From Prorocentrum cordatum (taxonomy: Eukaryota > Sar > Dinophyceae > Prorocentrales > Prorocentraceae): 62,500 nt of DNA. The notes under the pieces were generated by a model, which had not been told where the DNA came from, ran no database searches, and saw nothing but the letters and a program-made list of their open reading frames with translations. How positions within the stretch are numbered: position 1 is the first letter of the stretch; the number at the start of each line of letters is the position of its first letter. Below are positions 20,080 through 31,292 of the stretch, one piece after another. Location: the NCBI GenBank assembly GCA_963575745.1, contig CAUYUJ010015842.1:127501-190000 (forward strand), written 5' to 3'. Both the position numbers and the translations under genes were made by a program.

Positions 20080-20165
20080 TGCATCCACGGGGCGTTGCCG
20101 CAGGCGCCGCCGTGGGGGCCCAGCGCCGATCCAAGAAGCCGCGCGGACCTCCGAGAAAACCCACC
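20080..20165 (+). repeat. Dispersed repeat K, copy 1
   Basis: GCCCAGCGCCGATCCAAGAAG and CCGCGCGGACCTCCGAGAAA. Related sequences at 39830-39965, 41050-41100 and 50410-50520. Confidence 0.5.
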
Positions 20166-20279
20166 AACCTTCTGGGCGTAAGGTGTCCAACGATGTCTCC
20201 CTTTCCTCTTTCTTCCAAAGCTCTCTGCCCTTCGGGGAAGGGTGCCCTCCGCCAGGTCTTTCCGCTTGGTGGGCCGCGA

Positions 20280-20800
20280 GCGGTCAGGGCGCCAGAGATG
20301 GTCAAAGATGGCTCCCAAGAAAGCCTCCGATGCTCAAAGACGCCTCCGAGGGGGCTCAAGATAGCAACATCTGGTTCAAGACAATTTCCGATTCACCTGC
20401 AAGAAACGGGGCCAAGAGATCCAAATCAATATCGTTGCCCTCTCGTCTTTTGCCTGCCGACGGGCTTTTGAGGCATCAAGGTGGCCCCAAAATGGCCCCA
20501 AAGAGCCCCAAGATGGGCCCAAGAGGTACCCAAAACGGCCCCGCCAGCGCCCAAAGTCGGCCCAAGAGCGCCCCAAGAGGCAAAGGTGATGACCCAAGAG
20601 GGGGGTTGTACATCGAGGACCACTCCTCTTTCATCGACACCCTACTTGTTTACCACCAGAGGCCTTCACTTGCAGGACCCCGCGACACATTGACAGAGCC
20701 CTCTGAGGACCCCACGGCCTTCCAAAAGAGCCCAAGGATGGCCCCGAGAGGACCCGACGCAAACGCCAAAAGAACCCAAGAGTACACCGAGAAAACCCCA
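20280..20800. repeat. Degenerate GCCCCAAGAGG repeat
   Basis: Loose copies of CCCAAGATGGGCCCAAGAGG-like motif, complementary to 2930-3190 and similar to 32450-32990. Confidence 0.55.
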
Positions 20801-20810
20801 AGATGGCTCA

Positions 20811-20970
20811 ACGAGATCTTGTCCTCGTTGCCCTTCTCCTCATCAACCTCTTTAAAATCGTCAGCCTCGTCCTCGTGCTCCTCGTCATCATCCTCGTTCT
20901 CGTAATTGTCGTCGTCATCTTCGTCGTCGTCGTCCTCCTCCTCCTCCTCCTCCTCCCTGCCCTTGTCCCC
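20811..20970. repeat. CTC/CGT trinucleotide-rich stretch
   Basis: Mixed TCGTCC and CTCCTC units. Confidence 0.8.
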
Positions 20971-21085
20971 GTCCTCGTTCTTGCCCTTATCGTCCTCCCA
21001 CTTTTCTACAACTAAACACTATGAACACGAGTGTTCCTCCTCTCCAGACGTTGTCCGGAGGATCTACCGCTCCCCTTCCGCGTGC

Positions 21086-21090
21086 GTATG

Positions 21091-21126
<36 letters not shown>

Positions 21127-21150
21127 CACATATATATAGATGTGTATATC
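21086..21150. repeat. (TA)n microsatellite
   Basis: Interrupted TATATA run. Confidence 0.95.
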
Positions 21151-22030
21151 TATGTGTATGTATTAAATCAGGAATGCAACTATTGGTTTTCTTAGACTCA
21201 TTGACACTCCGATTGGTCTCTGTGTTTCAAACTGGTGTTCCCGCTGCAGCTTGTGGCGTCTTCGTCGGATCGGCGTCTTTTGCTTCCGTGGTGCAGAGTG
21301 GGGTTCTCGCCCCAGCGCGGGCCACTTTTTTCGGTTCCGAGCCTTTCTTCGTTGGGCTCCCCACCCATCATTTCCTCTTTCTGCCTTCCCCCGGTCCTCC
21401 AGATCCTCCCGCTCCTTCCACTCCAGATACTTTCGGTGCTGTGCGTCCCGCCCCAACGCGGACCACTTTTCCGAATCCGACTCTTTCATCATCGTTGCCG
21501 CCCCCTTCACATCCCTTCCTCCGTCTTCCCCTCGCCCTCCTCCTCCTCACAATCCGTCCGGTTTAATTCCTGCTGCTGTTATTCGTCCTCATCCATTTCA
21601 TCCCGCTCATCCTCCTGCTCGCCCACCACCCCCTCCTCCTGTGCACGCACTTCTGTGGAAACGCCGTGGGAAAGGATGGGAAGGGATCGGTTGAAACTCA
21701 ATTTTTTCAGAGTTGGCTACCCTCGAATCAGCGAAGTTGTAACCGACCGTCCCTCCAAATACTTTCTTCATTAGCCCCAACAAGAAGATTCGCCATCGTG
21801 CCAACAGCACGTACCATTCAATTCAACAAGGGCCGAACAACAGACATCATAGCTGAAAAGCCCCAAATGGGCCGACGCGAGCTGAGCGCTCGTCGTGCTC
21901 GCGTCGTGACTAACCAAAACACGAGGACCGCCGATTGAGCCCTTTAGCGCCGCCACGCTGCCCCGGGCGGCGACGGCGACCAGGCGGCGCAGGCGTAGCG
22001 GTGGCATGGGCGGTGGGCGTCGAGGGGGGG
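21151..22030. other. Unassigned, lower-GC region
   Basis: A 45 bp direct repeat (CGCCCCAGCGCGGGCCACTT at about 21310 and CGCCCCAACGCGGACCACTT at about 21447). No gene supported. Confidence 0.4.
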
Positions 22031-22036
22031 TCGTCG

Positions 22037-22985
22037 TTAGCGGTCGCCGGGAAGGGCCGCCAGGGTCGCCGGGGGGGCGGCGTAGCGTGGCCGACCGAGC
22101 TCAGCGCGCTGCGGATTGGTGTGGACAGGGGGGGCCCTCTGCGGGGCCCCCCACCGCCCCGCTGGAACAGGGCCGGGCGGCGTGCGCGGGGCGAGGGGCC
22201 GCCGGCGCCACGCGGGCGGAAGGGCGCGAGGGGGCGGCAGAGCTGCCCAGCATGGCTGGGGGGCTCTGGGCGGGGGGCGCTGAGCAGCGCCAGGGACGCC
22301 TCGCGCGGCGTCCGCCGTGGAGGCAGCCGTGGCCGTGGCCAGGCGGGCCGCTGCCACCTCCGCCCCTCCAGACTGCGTCCAGAGGCGCCGCAACACCGCC
22401 CGCGCGATCCCCCGGCGCAGGGAGACGGACAAATGCTGGGCGCATTGGCCCGCAACCGCTGCGGCGTTTTCCCCCGCATCGTCAGCCACCCGCTTGGCTG
22501 GGACCCGGAAAACCCCGCCCGCCGACATGGGCCTCAACCGCCATGGGGAGGAAGACGAAACCCTGTGCCGCGCAAAGCCGCGCGGTGTCCCGGCGCTGCC
22601 TTTTGGTGTTTTCGTGCCCTTTGTGGGCCCTGGAAACGGCAGGGCCGTTTTCTCACCGCTTCCCAAAAAAATGTTTCTTGAAAGTGGAAACGGCAAAAAA
22701 AACGGCGACCGGAAACGGCAACAAAAACGGTTCCAGGATTGGAACCGGAGCCGGAACAGGTCAAACAACGGCGACGGAGACGGCAACAAAAACGGCGTCG
22801 GAACCAGCAGAAAAACGGCAAAACGGAACCGGTAAAAAACGGCCCTGTCGTTTCCAGGGCCCACTAAGCTCGTGCCGCCCCGTCGCCGCGCCCGCGACGG
22901 AGGGGCCGCCGCGGCGAGGAGATCGACGCGTAGCCCCAGACGTGGCGGCGAACTCCCTCGCCCTGCCCTCAGGGCAGGGCTACCG
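22037..22985 (-). CDS. Candidate two-exon segment around element L
   Basis: One minus-strand frame covers both sides of element L. Upstream exon (22865-22985) ends with GGC ACG AGC TTA|GTGGGC. The downstream exon starts AAAG|GGC ACG AAA at 22618 and contains FRVPAKRVADDAGENAAAV and HLSVSLRRGIARAVLRRLW, which look like real protein. GT-AG removal of 246 nt (22864 down to 22619) is phase 0. The element itself has no stop in this frame, so a retained form would add 82 residues. After about 22330 the frame becomes Pro/Ala-rich and may be past the true exon end. Family unknown. Confidence 0.42.
22619..22868 (-). mobile_element. Family L introner-like element, copy 1
   Basis: 250 bp with 33 bp inverted repeats differing at two positions (CTTTGTGGGCCCTGGAAACG / CTTAGTGGGCCCTGGAAACG). 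Flanks TTCGTGCC (22611-22618) and CTCGTGCC (22869-22876) form a 7/8 bp target duplication. Interior is rich in GGCAACAAAAACGG. Both splice sites lie in the inverted repeats. Confidence 0.8.
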
Positions 22986-23021
22986 TCGCCCTGCCCTCCC
23001 TGACGTGGTCTGTTTATTTTT

Positions 23022-23022
23022 G

Positions 23023-23057
<35 letters not shown>
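23022..23057. repeat. (TC)n(TA)n microsatellite
   Basis: TCTCTCTC passing into TATATATA. Confidence 0.95.
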
Positions 23058-23059
<2 letters not shown>

Positions 23060-23701
23060 AAAAAAACGCGAGCTGCCGAACAATTTTTTTCAGCGACGAT
23101 GGCTCCAACCAGGCCTCCGCTGCTCCAGAACGACCTCCCAAATGGCTCGACACGCTCCTCCCCCTCCTCTCCGGACCCGCTTCGCTGCACTGTAGGTGCC
23201 TCTTCCTCCTGTCTACCGCCAACGCTCCTTTGCAAGCAACATTTCTGAACGGGCTGGTGGGGATACGCGAAGCGTGAAGCATGATACTTCCGGTGAGGGT
23301 GTTCAATAAAATCTAGAGCCTGGGAGCCTGTGGAACTCCAATCGTCGACTGGCCATGAATATCACTGCCGCCCTCATCAGAGGACCCCCCAGGGTCTGAA
23401 GCCTCCTGGGCCCATTCCGAACCCCAACGCCCCCACCGCCCACCATGGGCTGTTTTCTGCTCCTTGACTTCTGGCGTGCAGGCAGGCTTACGGGTCCTCG
23501 CTCTGCAATGTTTGGTCGCCACCTCCGCGCCCCTCTAGGGGCTCTTCCGCAGGCCCCGGGTCCGTCAGAGAACGACGCAGGATGAAGAAACGATTCTGGG
23601 CAGAATGGTGAGGCCTGGGGCCCCTTCCTCACTAACTAGGGACGCAAAAACACTAACAGGCTCGGGGGGGCGTTGACTTGGAATCGGCGATGCAACGCCG
23701 A
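23060..23701. other. Unassigned region
   Basis: No convincing exon or repeat seen. Confidence 0.35.
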
Positions 23702-23883
23702 TGCAGTTGAGGCCAGTCCACAAGTGAACCTTCCACAAGAAACCCAACCCTGTGACCTCAGGGCGTCCATTGAATATTGGTGTGGGGACGTCGCGCTTTC
23801 CATGGCAAAGCCATCGACACCCGAGAAACCCAGGTCATCCTGGAGGCAAGCAGGGAGCTTCTTGGCGTGGGCCCCCACTGCAA
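23702..23883. mobile_element. Family F element, copy 1
   Basis: Shares CCACAAGAAACC, CAGGGCGTCCATTG, CACCCGAGAAACC and TGGAGGCAAGCAGGG with copies at 40004 and 41675. Ends have decayed. Confidence 0.75.
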
Positions 23884-23973
23884 ATCGGCCATCGGCCCTC
23901 GCTCGCGAGAAACTGCACCTTCGTTGGCGGGGGCTGGGCACCCGGGCCCCGACCTGTGCGAGGGAGAGTTATC

Positions 23974-24131
23974 AAGGGGCCCAGGGACTCACAAATTCAG
24001 ACACACGAATAACAATATTCCCTATATTTTCATATATTTTCTCGGTTTTCGTCTTCCCCCCGACGTTTCCATAGTTTCCAATATTTTCCGGGGAGTCGAC
24101 GATTCATTGTGTCTCTGTGTTTCTCTCCCTC
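23974..24131 (-). mobile_element. Family E introner-like element, copy 3
   Basis: Minus-strand left junction CTGCAG|GAGGGAG is kept. The right junction reads CCCTGG instead of CCCAGG, so this copy has lost the putative acceptor. Confidence 0.7.
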
Positions 24132-24231
24132 CTGCAGTTCGGCTTGTGGAGACCGCTGCCCCCCGCCGTCCCTGCCCCCCGCGATACCCTCCACCCAAAA
24201 AACGCCATGCCTTCGGTGGGCGGCGCGCACC

Positions 24232-24542
24232 GCACCGACCTTGCAGACGGGCTGCAGCGGCCTTTCTGCGCGGACTCCTGTCCTGTCCATGCAAAAACCC
24301 CGAGGCGGCGAGCGAAAAACGAAGTGCATTTCGCGTGGACTTCTGTTCCGTCTTCATTCCTGGCATACACAAGAGAAACCGCGCGAAATGTCACTTCGAA
24401 CTCCGGACCGCAATTCTCCAGGACGCTCCGGGCCCATCCTACGGTGGGGGCATTGGATAAGGAACCCTTGGATAAGGACCCCTTGGATGAGGAATCCTTG
24501 GCATTGTTTTCCGAACGGAATCCGGTTTGCGATGTTGGCGCC
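24232..24542. repeat. Dispersed repeat P, copy 2
   Basis: As at 17708 but expanded by three tandem CCTTGGATAAGGA-like units at 24455-24500. Confidence 0.75.
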
Positions 24543-24699
24543 AAAGCAGGCCGCCTCCCGAGAGGCGCAGGCCCCACGCGTGCAGAGAAGCCCCCCGCGC
24601 CGTCTGAGAAGCCGGGTGCTTCTGTTGGAAGCCTTCCCCCCTACCCCCGTGACTCCCCCTCTGAAGAGGCCGAGTCGGGGCGATCCCCAGGAGAGCCCA

Positions 24700-24920
24700 G
24701 AGTCGAATCGAGAAGTCGGATCGGCGATCGAAACGAATCAGATCGGCGTAAGTCGGCCGCCAAATCGGGAGACGTCGAACCGGCAGAAGCCGGAAGGCTA
24801 GTCGGCCCACACTGGGAGATCGGCATCCGCATCGGAATCCCAGGCCGAATCGGCTCGGAATCGGCAGCCACCATCGAAGCCGAATCGAAGCGAGTCGGAG
24901 GAGTCAAAACGAGCCCCGGA
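24700..24920. repeat. GAATCGGA/CGGATC motif cluster
   Basis: Dense short GAATCG/AGTCGGA motifs on both strands. Similar clusters at 59090-59290 and, with CGGTCGCGACC, at 28500-28690. Confidence 0.5.
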
Positions 24921-25067
24921 TCCCGGCGGGCCCACGGGCCCGAAGCGCCCCCCCCCACCGCCTCCCGGGCCCATGCGCCAGGGGGGCGCCCCCGTGGCCA
25001 CGCGCGCGCTGCGGCCTGGAACGCCACGGAGGTTTGGGGAGGGCGGGCCCCGGTGCTGCGCTACTGC

Positions 25068-25469
25068 AGGCCCTGATGGGGTCGGAGCAGAGTGACTACC
25101 TACCAAACCACCCCAGCCCAACCCGAAGACCCGAACTTGACCCGAGTTTCGGGTTGGCGGGGGGATGCGGGTTCCATGTGTGTTTTTCCAAAGTGTTCCC
25201 CGACCCCCCCCCCACTGGAAATGGAGGACAAAGTGAGGCCTTCGGGTTGGGTTGGGGTGGTTTGGTGGGTGGTGATAGGTGGGGTCGGAGGATCGCGCCG
25301 CATCGGCAATACATCGACGATCCATCGCCAATGCATCGCCGACGTCGGCGATGCATCGCCGACGTCGACGTGGAGAACATCGGGCTCCACATCGAGCCCC
25401 ATCGGCGATGCATCGGCGACGCGGAGCGATCCTCCGACCACATCCAATCCGACCCCATCTGGGAGGCCT
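25068..25469. mobile_element. Family M element, copy 1, with nested element N
   Basis: Outer ends GATGGGGTCGGA / TCCGACCCCATC. Inner part has alternating GATGCATCGCCGACG palindromes. An extra inverted pair (CCAAACCACCCCAGCCCAAC / GTTGGGTTGGGGTGGTTTGG) at about 25093-25274 marks a nested element N. GATGGGGTCGGA is repeated on N's right side. Confidence 0.7.
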
Positions 25470-25674
25470 GGAGCTTCTGCGCCATCCGCGGGTGCGATGC
25501 GATGGCGGTTGCAGCTTGGGCAGGAGAAGACCAGCGCGAGCCACGACTCGCAGAATGACTGCTCGCAAGGGCCTCGATCCGCTGTGAATCGAAGCGGCCT
25601 CGGGCGTTTGCGAGCAGGCACTTGGCGAATCGTGGAACGCGCTCGGTGACAGAATGCCATCCTCCAAAGCCAAG

Positions 25675-25862
25675 AGACCCTCCTCCCCCTCCCCCTCCTC
25701 CTCCCCCTCCTCCATCTCCTCCTCCGCCTCCTCCTCCTCCGCCTCCTCCTCCTCCTCCTCTCCCTCCTCCTCCTCCTCTCCTCCTCCTCCTCTCCTCCTC
25801 CTCCTCCTCCTCCTTCCCCCCCCCTCCTCCTCCTCCTCCTCCTCCTCCTCCTCCTCCTCCTG
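25675..25862. repeat. (CTC)n array
   Basis: Long CTC run with short interruptions. Confidence 0.95.
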
Positions 25863-26277
25863 TCACAAGACCGTCCAACAGGCATGCAGAATCTGACGAC
25901 GTGCCCGCCCCGAACCGACCTCGATATCGGATGCCTCAGCGTCGGGCTGCAGGCTCTGTAGCCACAACTGGTCGCAGGGATGCGCGGCAAGGATAAAAGT
26001 AAAACAGGGCTAGGATCGGGATAAATCGCTCTGGAGCGGCCGCGGCGCCCGATACATCCTCCAAACCCGCCGATTCTCAGAGATTTCGAGTTATCCCGAT
26101 CCGATTTTGTCCCGATCTTCGCGTCGTTTTAAAGAGCCCCTTGGACGCCCATGTCGAAGTTTTTCGAGCGGGCCAGGCCATCGAAAGAGGTTAAAGGGTG
26201 GACCGGGGATGGACCGAGGAGGAACGGTCTCCCATCCCTGCTACCAGTTTCGCATGTATGGGCGGCGGCAACATGCG
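25863..26277. other. Unassigned region
   Basis: No feature recognised. Confidence 0.35.
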
Positions 26278-26405
26278 GCTCTTACGCACGATGGCACGGC
26301 TACCTCGCGTTGAGGCTTACGCGGGCCGCCAGCGCGGCAGCCTACAGTGTAGACGAGGCGATTACGCGCGACCGTGCGCGGGCAGCTTACGCGCGAATGC
26401 CGACT
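26278..26405. repeat. Dispersed repeat X, copy 2
   Basis: Matches 12050-12180 (GCGGGCCGCCAGCGCGGCAG, GCGGGCAGCTTACGCG). Confidence 0.65.
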
Positions 26406-27374
26406 CCATCGGGACCGGATCTCCTGCGTCGCTCATACGCTCCACTTTCCTCGTCGCTCATACGCTCTGCGTGGCCTCTGGATGCCCAGCCCCGCTTCTC
26501 CGCCGAAGCCGCTTTTTAGCGACGAGGGCCCCTGGGGTTCTCGACCACTTCCAGATGACGGGCCTTGCATCCCAGGTCGTCTTCGGATGGTCCCACGGCA
26601 AGGAAATGGCCTCCGGAGACCGAAGACATATAGACTGACCGCCACGGTCTTTCCCGTCGCCTGGGCCTCAAGGTAGTTTCCTCTGCGCGACTACGTCGGC
26701 AGACCACCGACTCCTTGACTCTTGCATGACGTGGGCCCCCGACCCTGCACCACAGGAGGTCTGGTCCCCTTCCCATCCCAGGTACCGCCAGCTTGTCATC
26801 CTCGGTCGTTTTGTGACGGACCTTGTGCCCGGTAAGGGCCCCCAGTGCTCTGGGGGCTCACGGGGCGAACGATGACGCAGGGAAGAAACCACAGGAGGTT
26901 GTCACGCTGCTCCCTGTCCGAAGGGGCAGCAGGGGGATGGGAATGCAAAGAGTAGGGTCCTGAGAGGAGGATGAGTGCGATAATGATGCAAGCCGCACGC
27001 TTCACAAGAACGCTCCCGCAAAACATGTTGATACCATCGCGCCGGCCATATATCAGGAACCGACAGTCCTTCGGGAAGCTCCAAACCCTGAGATCCGACG
27101 CTGCCAGAATTGCCACATCGTACAAGATCACGCCAGAAACCCTAGACACCATCTTTCCGCGTCCTTCTTCGGGCTGGATCGATGTGTGATGTTCCTGGGC
27201 CTCGAAATTGTTCGAAAACGCCGGTTTACAAAAATGTGCAACGCCATGATCCACGGAAGAGCCCAAACTCTCCCGCTGCGATTCTCCACAGCGCGCAAGG
27301 GGCTCTGGAGTCCAGAATCTGGCCGCTCCCCGACCCAGATCTCGGGCTGAGAAGGCCCTGGAGAGTGGAGAAGA
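26406..27374. other. Unassigned, mixed-GC region
   Basis: Several frames of 60-100 codons on both strands (for example plus 26971-27189), none convincing. No repeat recognised. Confidence 0.35.
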
Positions 27375-27690
27375 GGAGAGCAGAGAGGAGGAGAAGGAGG
27401 AGGAGGAGGAGAAGGAGGAGGAGGAAGAGCAGGAGGCGGAGGAGGAGGAGGAGGAGGAGGAGGAGGAGGAGGAGGAGGAGGAGGAGAAGGAGGATGAGGA
27501 GGAGGAGGAAGAGGAGGAGAGGAGGAGGAGGAGGAGGAGGAGGAGGGAGGAGGGAGGGAGGAGAAGGAGTAGAAGGAGGAGAAGGAGGATGAGGCGTAGG
27601 AGGGGGAGCAGGAGGAAGAGGAGGAGGAGGAGGAGGAGGAGGGGGAGGAGGAAGAGGAGAGGGACGAGGGAAAGGAGGAGGAGGGTGGTC
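27375..27690. repeat. (GAG)n array
   Basis: Over 300 bp of interrupted GAG. Confidence 0.95.
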
Positions 27691-27949
27691 CCCAAGGAGT
27701 TCCTCAAAATGCGGCCGCGGGCGAGCCGCACCGTACTGCCGATCGCCCGCCCGAAAAAATCCCGCCGCGTGCGGAGCGCCCGCCGGCCGGCCGCGGCGTG
27801 GCCGCGCGGCCCGCGCTCCTGGCCATGGAGCCACACCAGGAAGCAGGGGCCCTGGCAGCGGCAGGGGCGGGCACCAGGCGCGGGGGGGGGGGGCCGCAGC
27901 TTTTGGCCACGCGCAGAGGGGGGTGCTCCAGATCCCTTATGAGTCGACC

Positions 27950-28120
27950 ACCCCTAAAAAACCGGGCCCCTCTCCAAATGCGACCTGGGATTCTGGACCT
28001 CCCTCTTCGACGGGGCGCCTTGATAAACCGCACCCCCTGATCTCCAATCCAAAGAACGCGCCCTAATAAACCGGACCCCCCAAGTTACAAAAAAGGCGCC
28101 TGAAAAACTGGACCCAGGTG
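27950..28120. repeat. Short tandem repeat with AATAAACCGGACCCC
   Basis: Four to five loose units (AAAAAACCGGGCCCC, ATAAACCGCACCCC, ATAAACCGGACCCC, AAAAACTGGACCC) at 40-55 bp spacing. Confidence 0.6.
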
Positions 28121-28145
28121 TCGATGAATAGGGGATTTGGAATAC

Positions 28146-28294
28146 GGGGGAAGGGGGGAAGGCTTCTTAGAATCACACCCGCTTCTTAGAAGGCGAAGGC
28201 CTTCTCTGCTGATGTGAGGTTGGCGCCTTCTAAGAAGCAGCCTCCTTCTGAGGGCCCCCCCACCTCCCCCATACCCCCTCTGTCCGCGCGCCAA
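28146..28294 (-). mobile_element. Family I element, copy 2
   Basis: Reverse orientation relative to 33267: AAGGCTTCTTAGA, GGCGCCTTCTAAGAAGCAGCC, CCGCGCGCC. Confidence 0.65.
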
Positions 28295-28296
28295 GG

Positions 28297-28484
28297 CTTA
28301 GAGGGCCCTGGAAACGCCAGGGCCACTTTTCTGCACGGCTCCATGTTGCATTTGTTTTGTTGCCGGTTCCGACGCCGTCTTTTTGTGCTGGTTCAGTCGC
28401 CGTTTTGTTGCCGTTTCCCGTCGCCGTTTCTGTCCCGTTCCCATGTTCAAGAGACGCTTGTTTGGACACGGAAGGCCCCCTACA
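28297..28484. mobile_element. Family L element, copy 2 (one end decayed)
   Basis: Left end CTTAGAGGGCCCTGGAAACG; interior TTGTTGCCGGTTCCGACGCC. Right end not well preserved. Confidence 0.6.
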
Positions 28485-28495
28485 ACCCAGATCAC

Positions 28496-28700
28496 TGGAT
28501 ACCGATTTTCTGTTCGGTCGCGATCGGTAGCGACCGGCGGGCGTTACGAATCGGTGGCGACCGATCACGACCGATCTCGGAGTCGGTCGCGACCAGTTGC
28601 CACCGATCGCGACCGATTGGTCGCGACCGATCGGTCGCCACCGACTTTGAAGCACATCGGCCGCGACCAATCCCGAACTTTGGAGCAGAATCGGTGGCGG
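28496..28700. repeat. CGGTCGCGACCGAT motif cluster
   Basis: About ten palindromic copies of CGGTCGCGACCGAT or CGGTGGCGACCGAT. Confidence 0.75.
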
Positions 28701-28712
28701 CCGCTCTCATTA

Positions 28713-28900
28713 CGGGACACGAAAACGACCACAGCCACTGCTTTTCTTCTGTTGCCGCCTTCCAGCTAGCAGAAACAAAGCAGTGGTTGTGGCCATTTTC
28801 GTTGAGCTTGGCACCAGAGAAATGACCACAACCACTGCTTCTTCTTCGGCCAGCTGGAAGGCGGCGCAAACGAGAAGCAGTGGCTGTGGTCATTGTCCCG
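28713..28900 (+). mobile_element. Family G double-hairpin element, copy 1
   Basis: Four alternating copies of ACCACAGCCACTGCTT-like sequence, two per strand, plus GCCGCCTTCCAGCT arms. Outer ends CGGGACA / TGTCCCG. It would fold into two hairpins. Copy 2 at 40852 is inverted. Confidence 0.85.
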
Positions 28901-29009
28901 TCCCGCACTCGTCCGCCGCGACCAGCGTAGTCCAGCATCCACTCACCACACACGGGCATCCGGGCGCGCAGGCCCAGCGCCGGGAGGGGCCCTCCTGCTC
29001 CGCCTCCTC

Positions 29010-29270
29010 TGCCTCGCCCTCCTCCTCATATTCCTCCTCCTCCTCGTCCTCCTCCTCCTCATCCTCGCTTTCCTCCATTCCCTCCCCCTCCTCATCCTCC
29101 TCCTCATCCTCCTCCTCCTCCTCCTCCTCCTCCTCCTCCTCCTCCTCCTCCTCTTCATCATCCTCAGCATCAGCATCAGCATCAGCATCATCATCATCAC
29201 CATCACCATCACCATCACCATCATCATCATCACCACCACCACCACCATCACCATCATCAGCATCATCTTC

Positions 29271-29302
<32 letters not shown>

Positions 29303-29315
29303 TATCATCATCATC

Positions 29316-29347
<32 letters not shown>

Positions 29348-29350
29348 CCC
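29010..29350. repeat. (CTC)n followed by (ATC)n array
   Basis: CTC until about 29155, then ATC/ACC units to 29348. Confidence 0.95.
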
Positions 29351-29549
29351 CCTCCTTGGGCGGATATTTCTAGCTTTGAACTTCAGGGTTCGGACCGCTG
29401 GGGGCTCCTTCGCGCCACGGCTGGATTCGCACCCACACGTTCTACCCCGAGCGCTCCCCCATGCCTGGGGGTCCAGGTGCGTTCCCTCTGTCCCAGACCC
29501 CTCGCGCCGGGGCCAGAAGAATCGTCACGGGAGGCTCTTGCCCCGTCTC

Positions 29550-29616
29550 GGGCCCTCCTCCTCCTCCTCCTCCTCCTCTTCCTCCTCCTCCTCCTCCTCC
29601 TCCTCCTCCTCCTCCT
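29550..29616. repeat. (CTC)n array
   Basis: Near-perfect CTC units. Confidence 0.95.
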
Positions 29617-29805
29617 GCGAAACCCTCGCTTAACTCTGAGGTCGTCCCGACGCGGCCCAAATCGAATCACGCCGTCGGGGGTCCATCAAGGGGGGGGGCC
29701 GCTGTCGGGAGCGACGCGCCATGGGGGAGCGAACTGCTGCCTATAGCGGCGGCGCGGGGCACGAGCCGTCCGGCAGCAGCAGCTGGGGCACGGCAGGGTC
29801 TCCGC

Positions 29806-29955
29806 CTGGCGGCCAGCGCGGGGGGCAAACGAGCAGGAGAAAGCCTTCTCAGAAGGCTCGGAAGTCGGGGCGCGGCAGAGCTCAGCCTGGCGGCCAGCAC
29901 GGGGGGGAAACGAGCAGGAGAAAGCCTTCTCGGGGGGCTCGGAAGTTCCCCGGCC
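29806..29955. repeat. 74 bp tandem duplication
   Basis: GCCTGGCGGCCAGC and ACGAGCAGGAGAAAGCCTTC repeated in tandem. The flanking 29620-30655 otherwise holds no recognised gene. Confidence 0.75.
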
Positions 29956-30669
29956 TTCCGAGGCCTTCCCGGACGACACGGAACAAAAACTTCTCCGGAG
30001 GCGCGGGGGCTGCTGAGGCCTCCCGCCTCCCGAGGAGGCCTTCTCCTTCTCGTGTCCCCCCCTCGCTCGCCGCCGGCTGGCTGTGCGCCGGCACTCGTGG
30101 AGAGGGAGGGCCAGCACTCGTGGAGAGGGAGGGGGGCGGCCACGGGGGGGAAGGAGCTCGGGCGCGTGGCTCTGCATGCTTAAGTAGTGCAGCCCGCGGC
30201 ATGCCTCTGGACGGCGCGCAGCCCACGGAATGGACTTAGAGCGCTGGCAGCACGAGGCAGAATCAGCACGGATGCTGCAGGAGAAGAAGAAGAAGAAGAA
30301 AACGCCGTGCACGTCAGAGGTGCATGGGCAGGAAAAGTGGCGCCGGCATGACCGCCGCCGAACGCAGCGAAACAATGCGACAGACAAAGCTTTCTCGGTA
30401 TCCCCGTCCCCAGAATCCCCGTACAATCAAGACGGATGCTGCAGTCCAGGTTTAATCATCCACTCCCGTACAGTATTCGGTCTGCCCAAAGGAACGATAC
30501 ATAAGAAACGAAGTCCCTTGTTTTCCAAGTAAGTCTACGAAGTCCGAAGGAACATCAAGGGGGCTCGCCGACCAAGAGGTAGTGGAACGCATGCAAACCA
30601 AAGGAACGACCGAGACCCTTTTGAAAAGCAAGTGTTCCTTATTCAAAACTGATCCTGTAGTTCTTCACG

Positions 30670-30990
30670 GTGTTGGGGCATGGAGGCGGCAAGGGGAAGG
30701 CCTGAGCGGAGGGGGGAGGAGAGGGAGGGGGGAGGAGAAGACAGGAGCGGGTCAGGATCGAGGCAGGAGGAGAGGAGAGAGAGGGGAGGGGGAAGGGAAG
30801 GCTTGAGCATGGAGGACGGCCGATGGAAGAAAGGAGTGGAAGAAAAATGGTGGGAGCAGAGCGGGCGGAGGGAGAAGGAGGACAGAAGGGAGGAAGGAGG
30901 GAGGAGTGACGAGCCAGGGAGGAGGAGGGAAGCAGGAGGATGGGGGAGGGAAGTGGGAGGAGGGTGAGGGGTCGAGGAAGGAGAGAGAGC
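30670..30990. repeat. Purine-rich GGGAGGA stretch
   Basis: Irregular GGGAGGAGAGG-like sequence, almost all purine on plus. Confidence 0.75.
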
Positions 30991-31292
30991 CGCCAGAAGG
31001 CCCTAAGAGACCAGAAATCCGCGCCCGAAAAACCACAAATCACCTTTTACTAAGCCACGCGACCTGCACACAACGTTACACGGGCCATGACGCGCTGGAG
31101 CATCGTACCACTGCGTACCCAACGGCCGCAACATGCGTTCGGGAGAGCATCATATACCCACTCTGCGCTGCGCGGTGGCGGGGTTTGCCGCAAACGCTGG
31201 AATGGCAAACCAGAGCATAAGCGAGCGCATAATCGCAAAACGCATGTCAATGGCAACACGTAATATGAAACCCGTGCAAATGCAACACTCAC

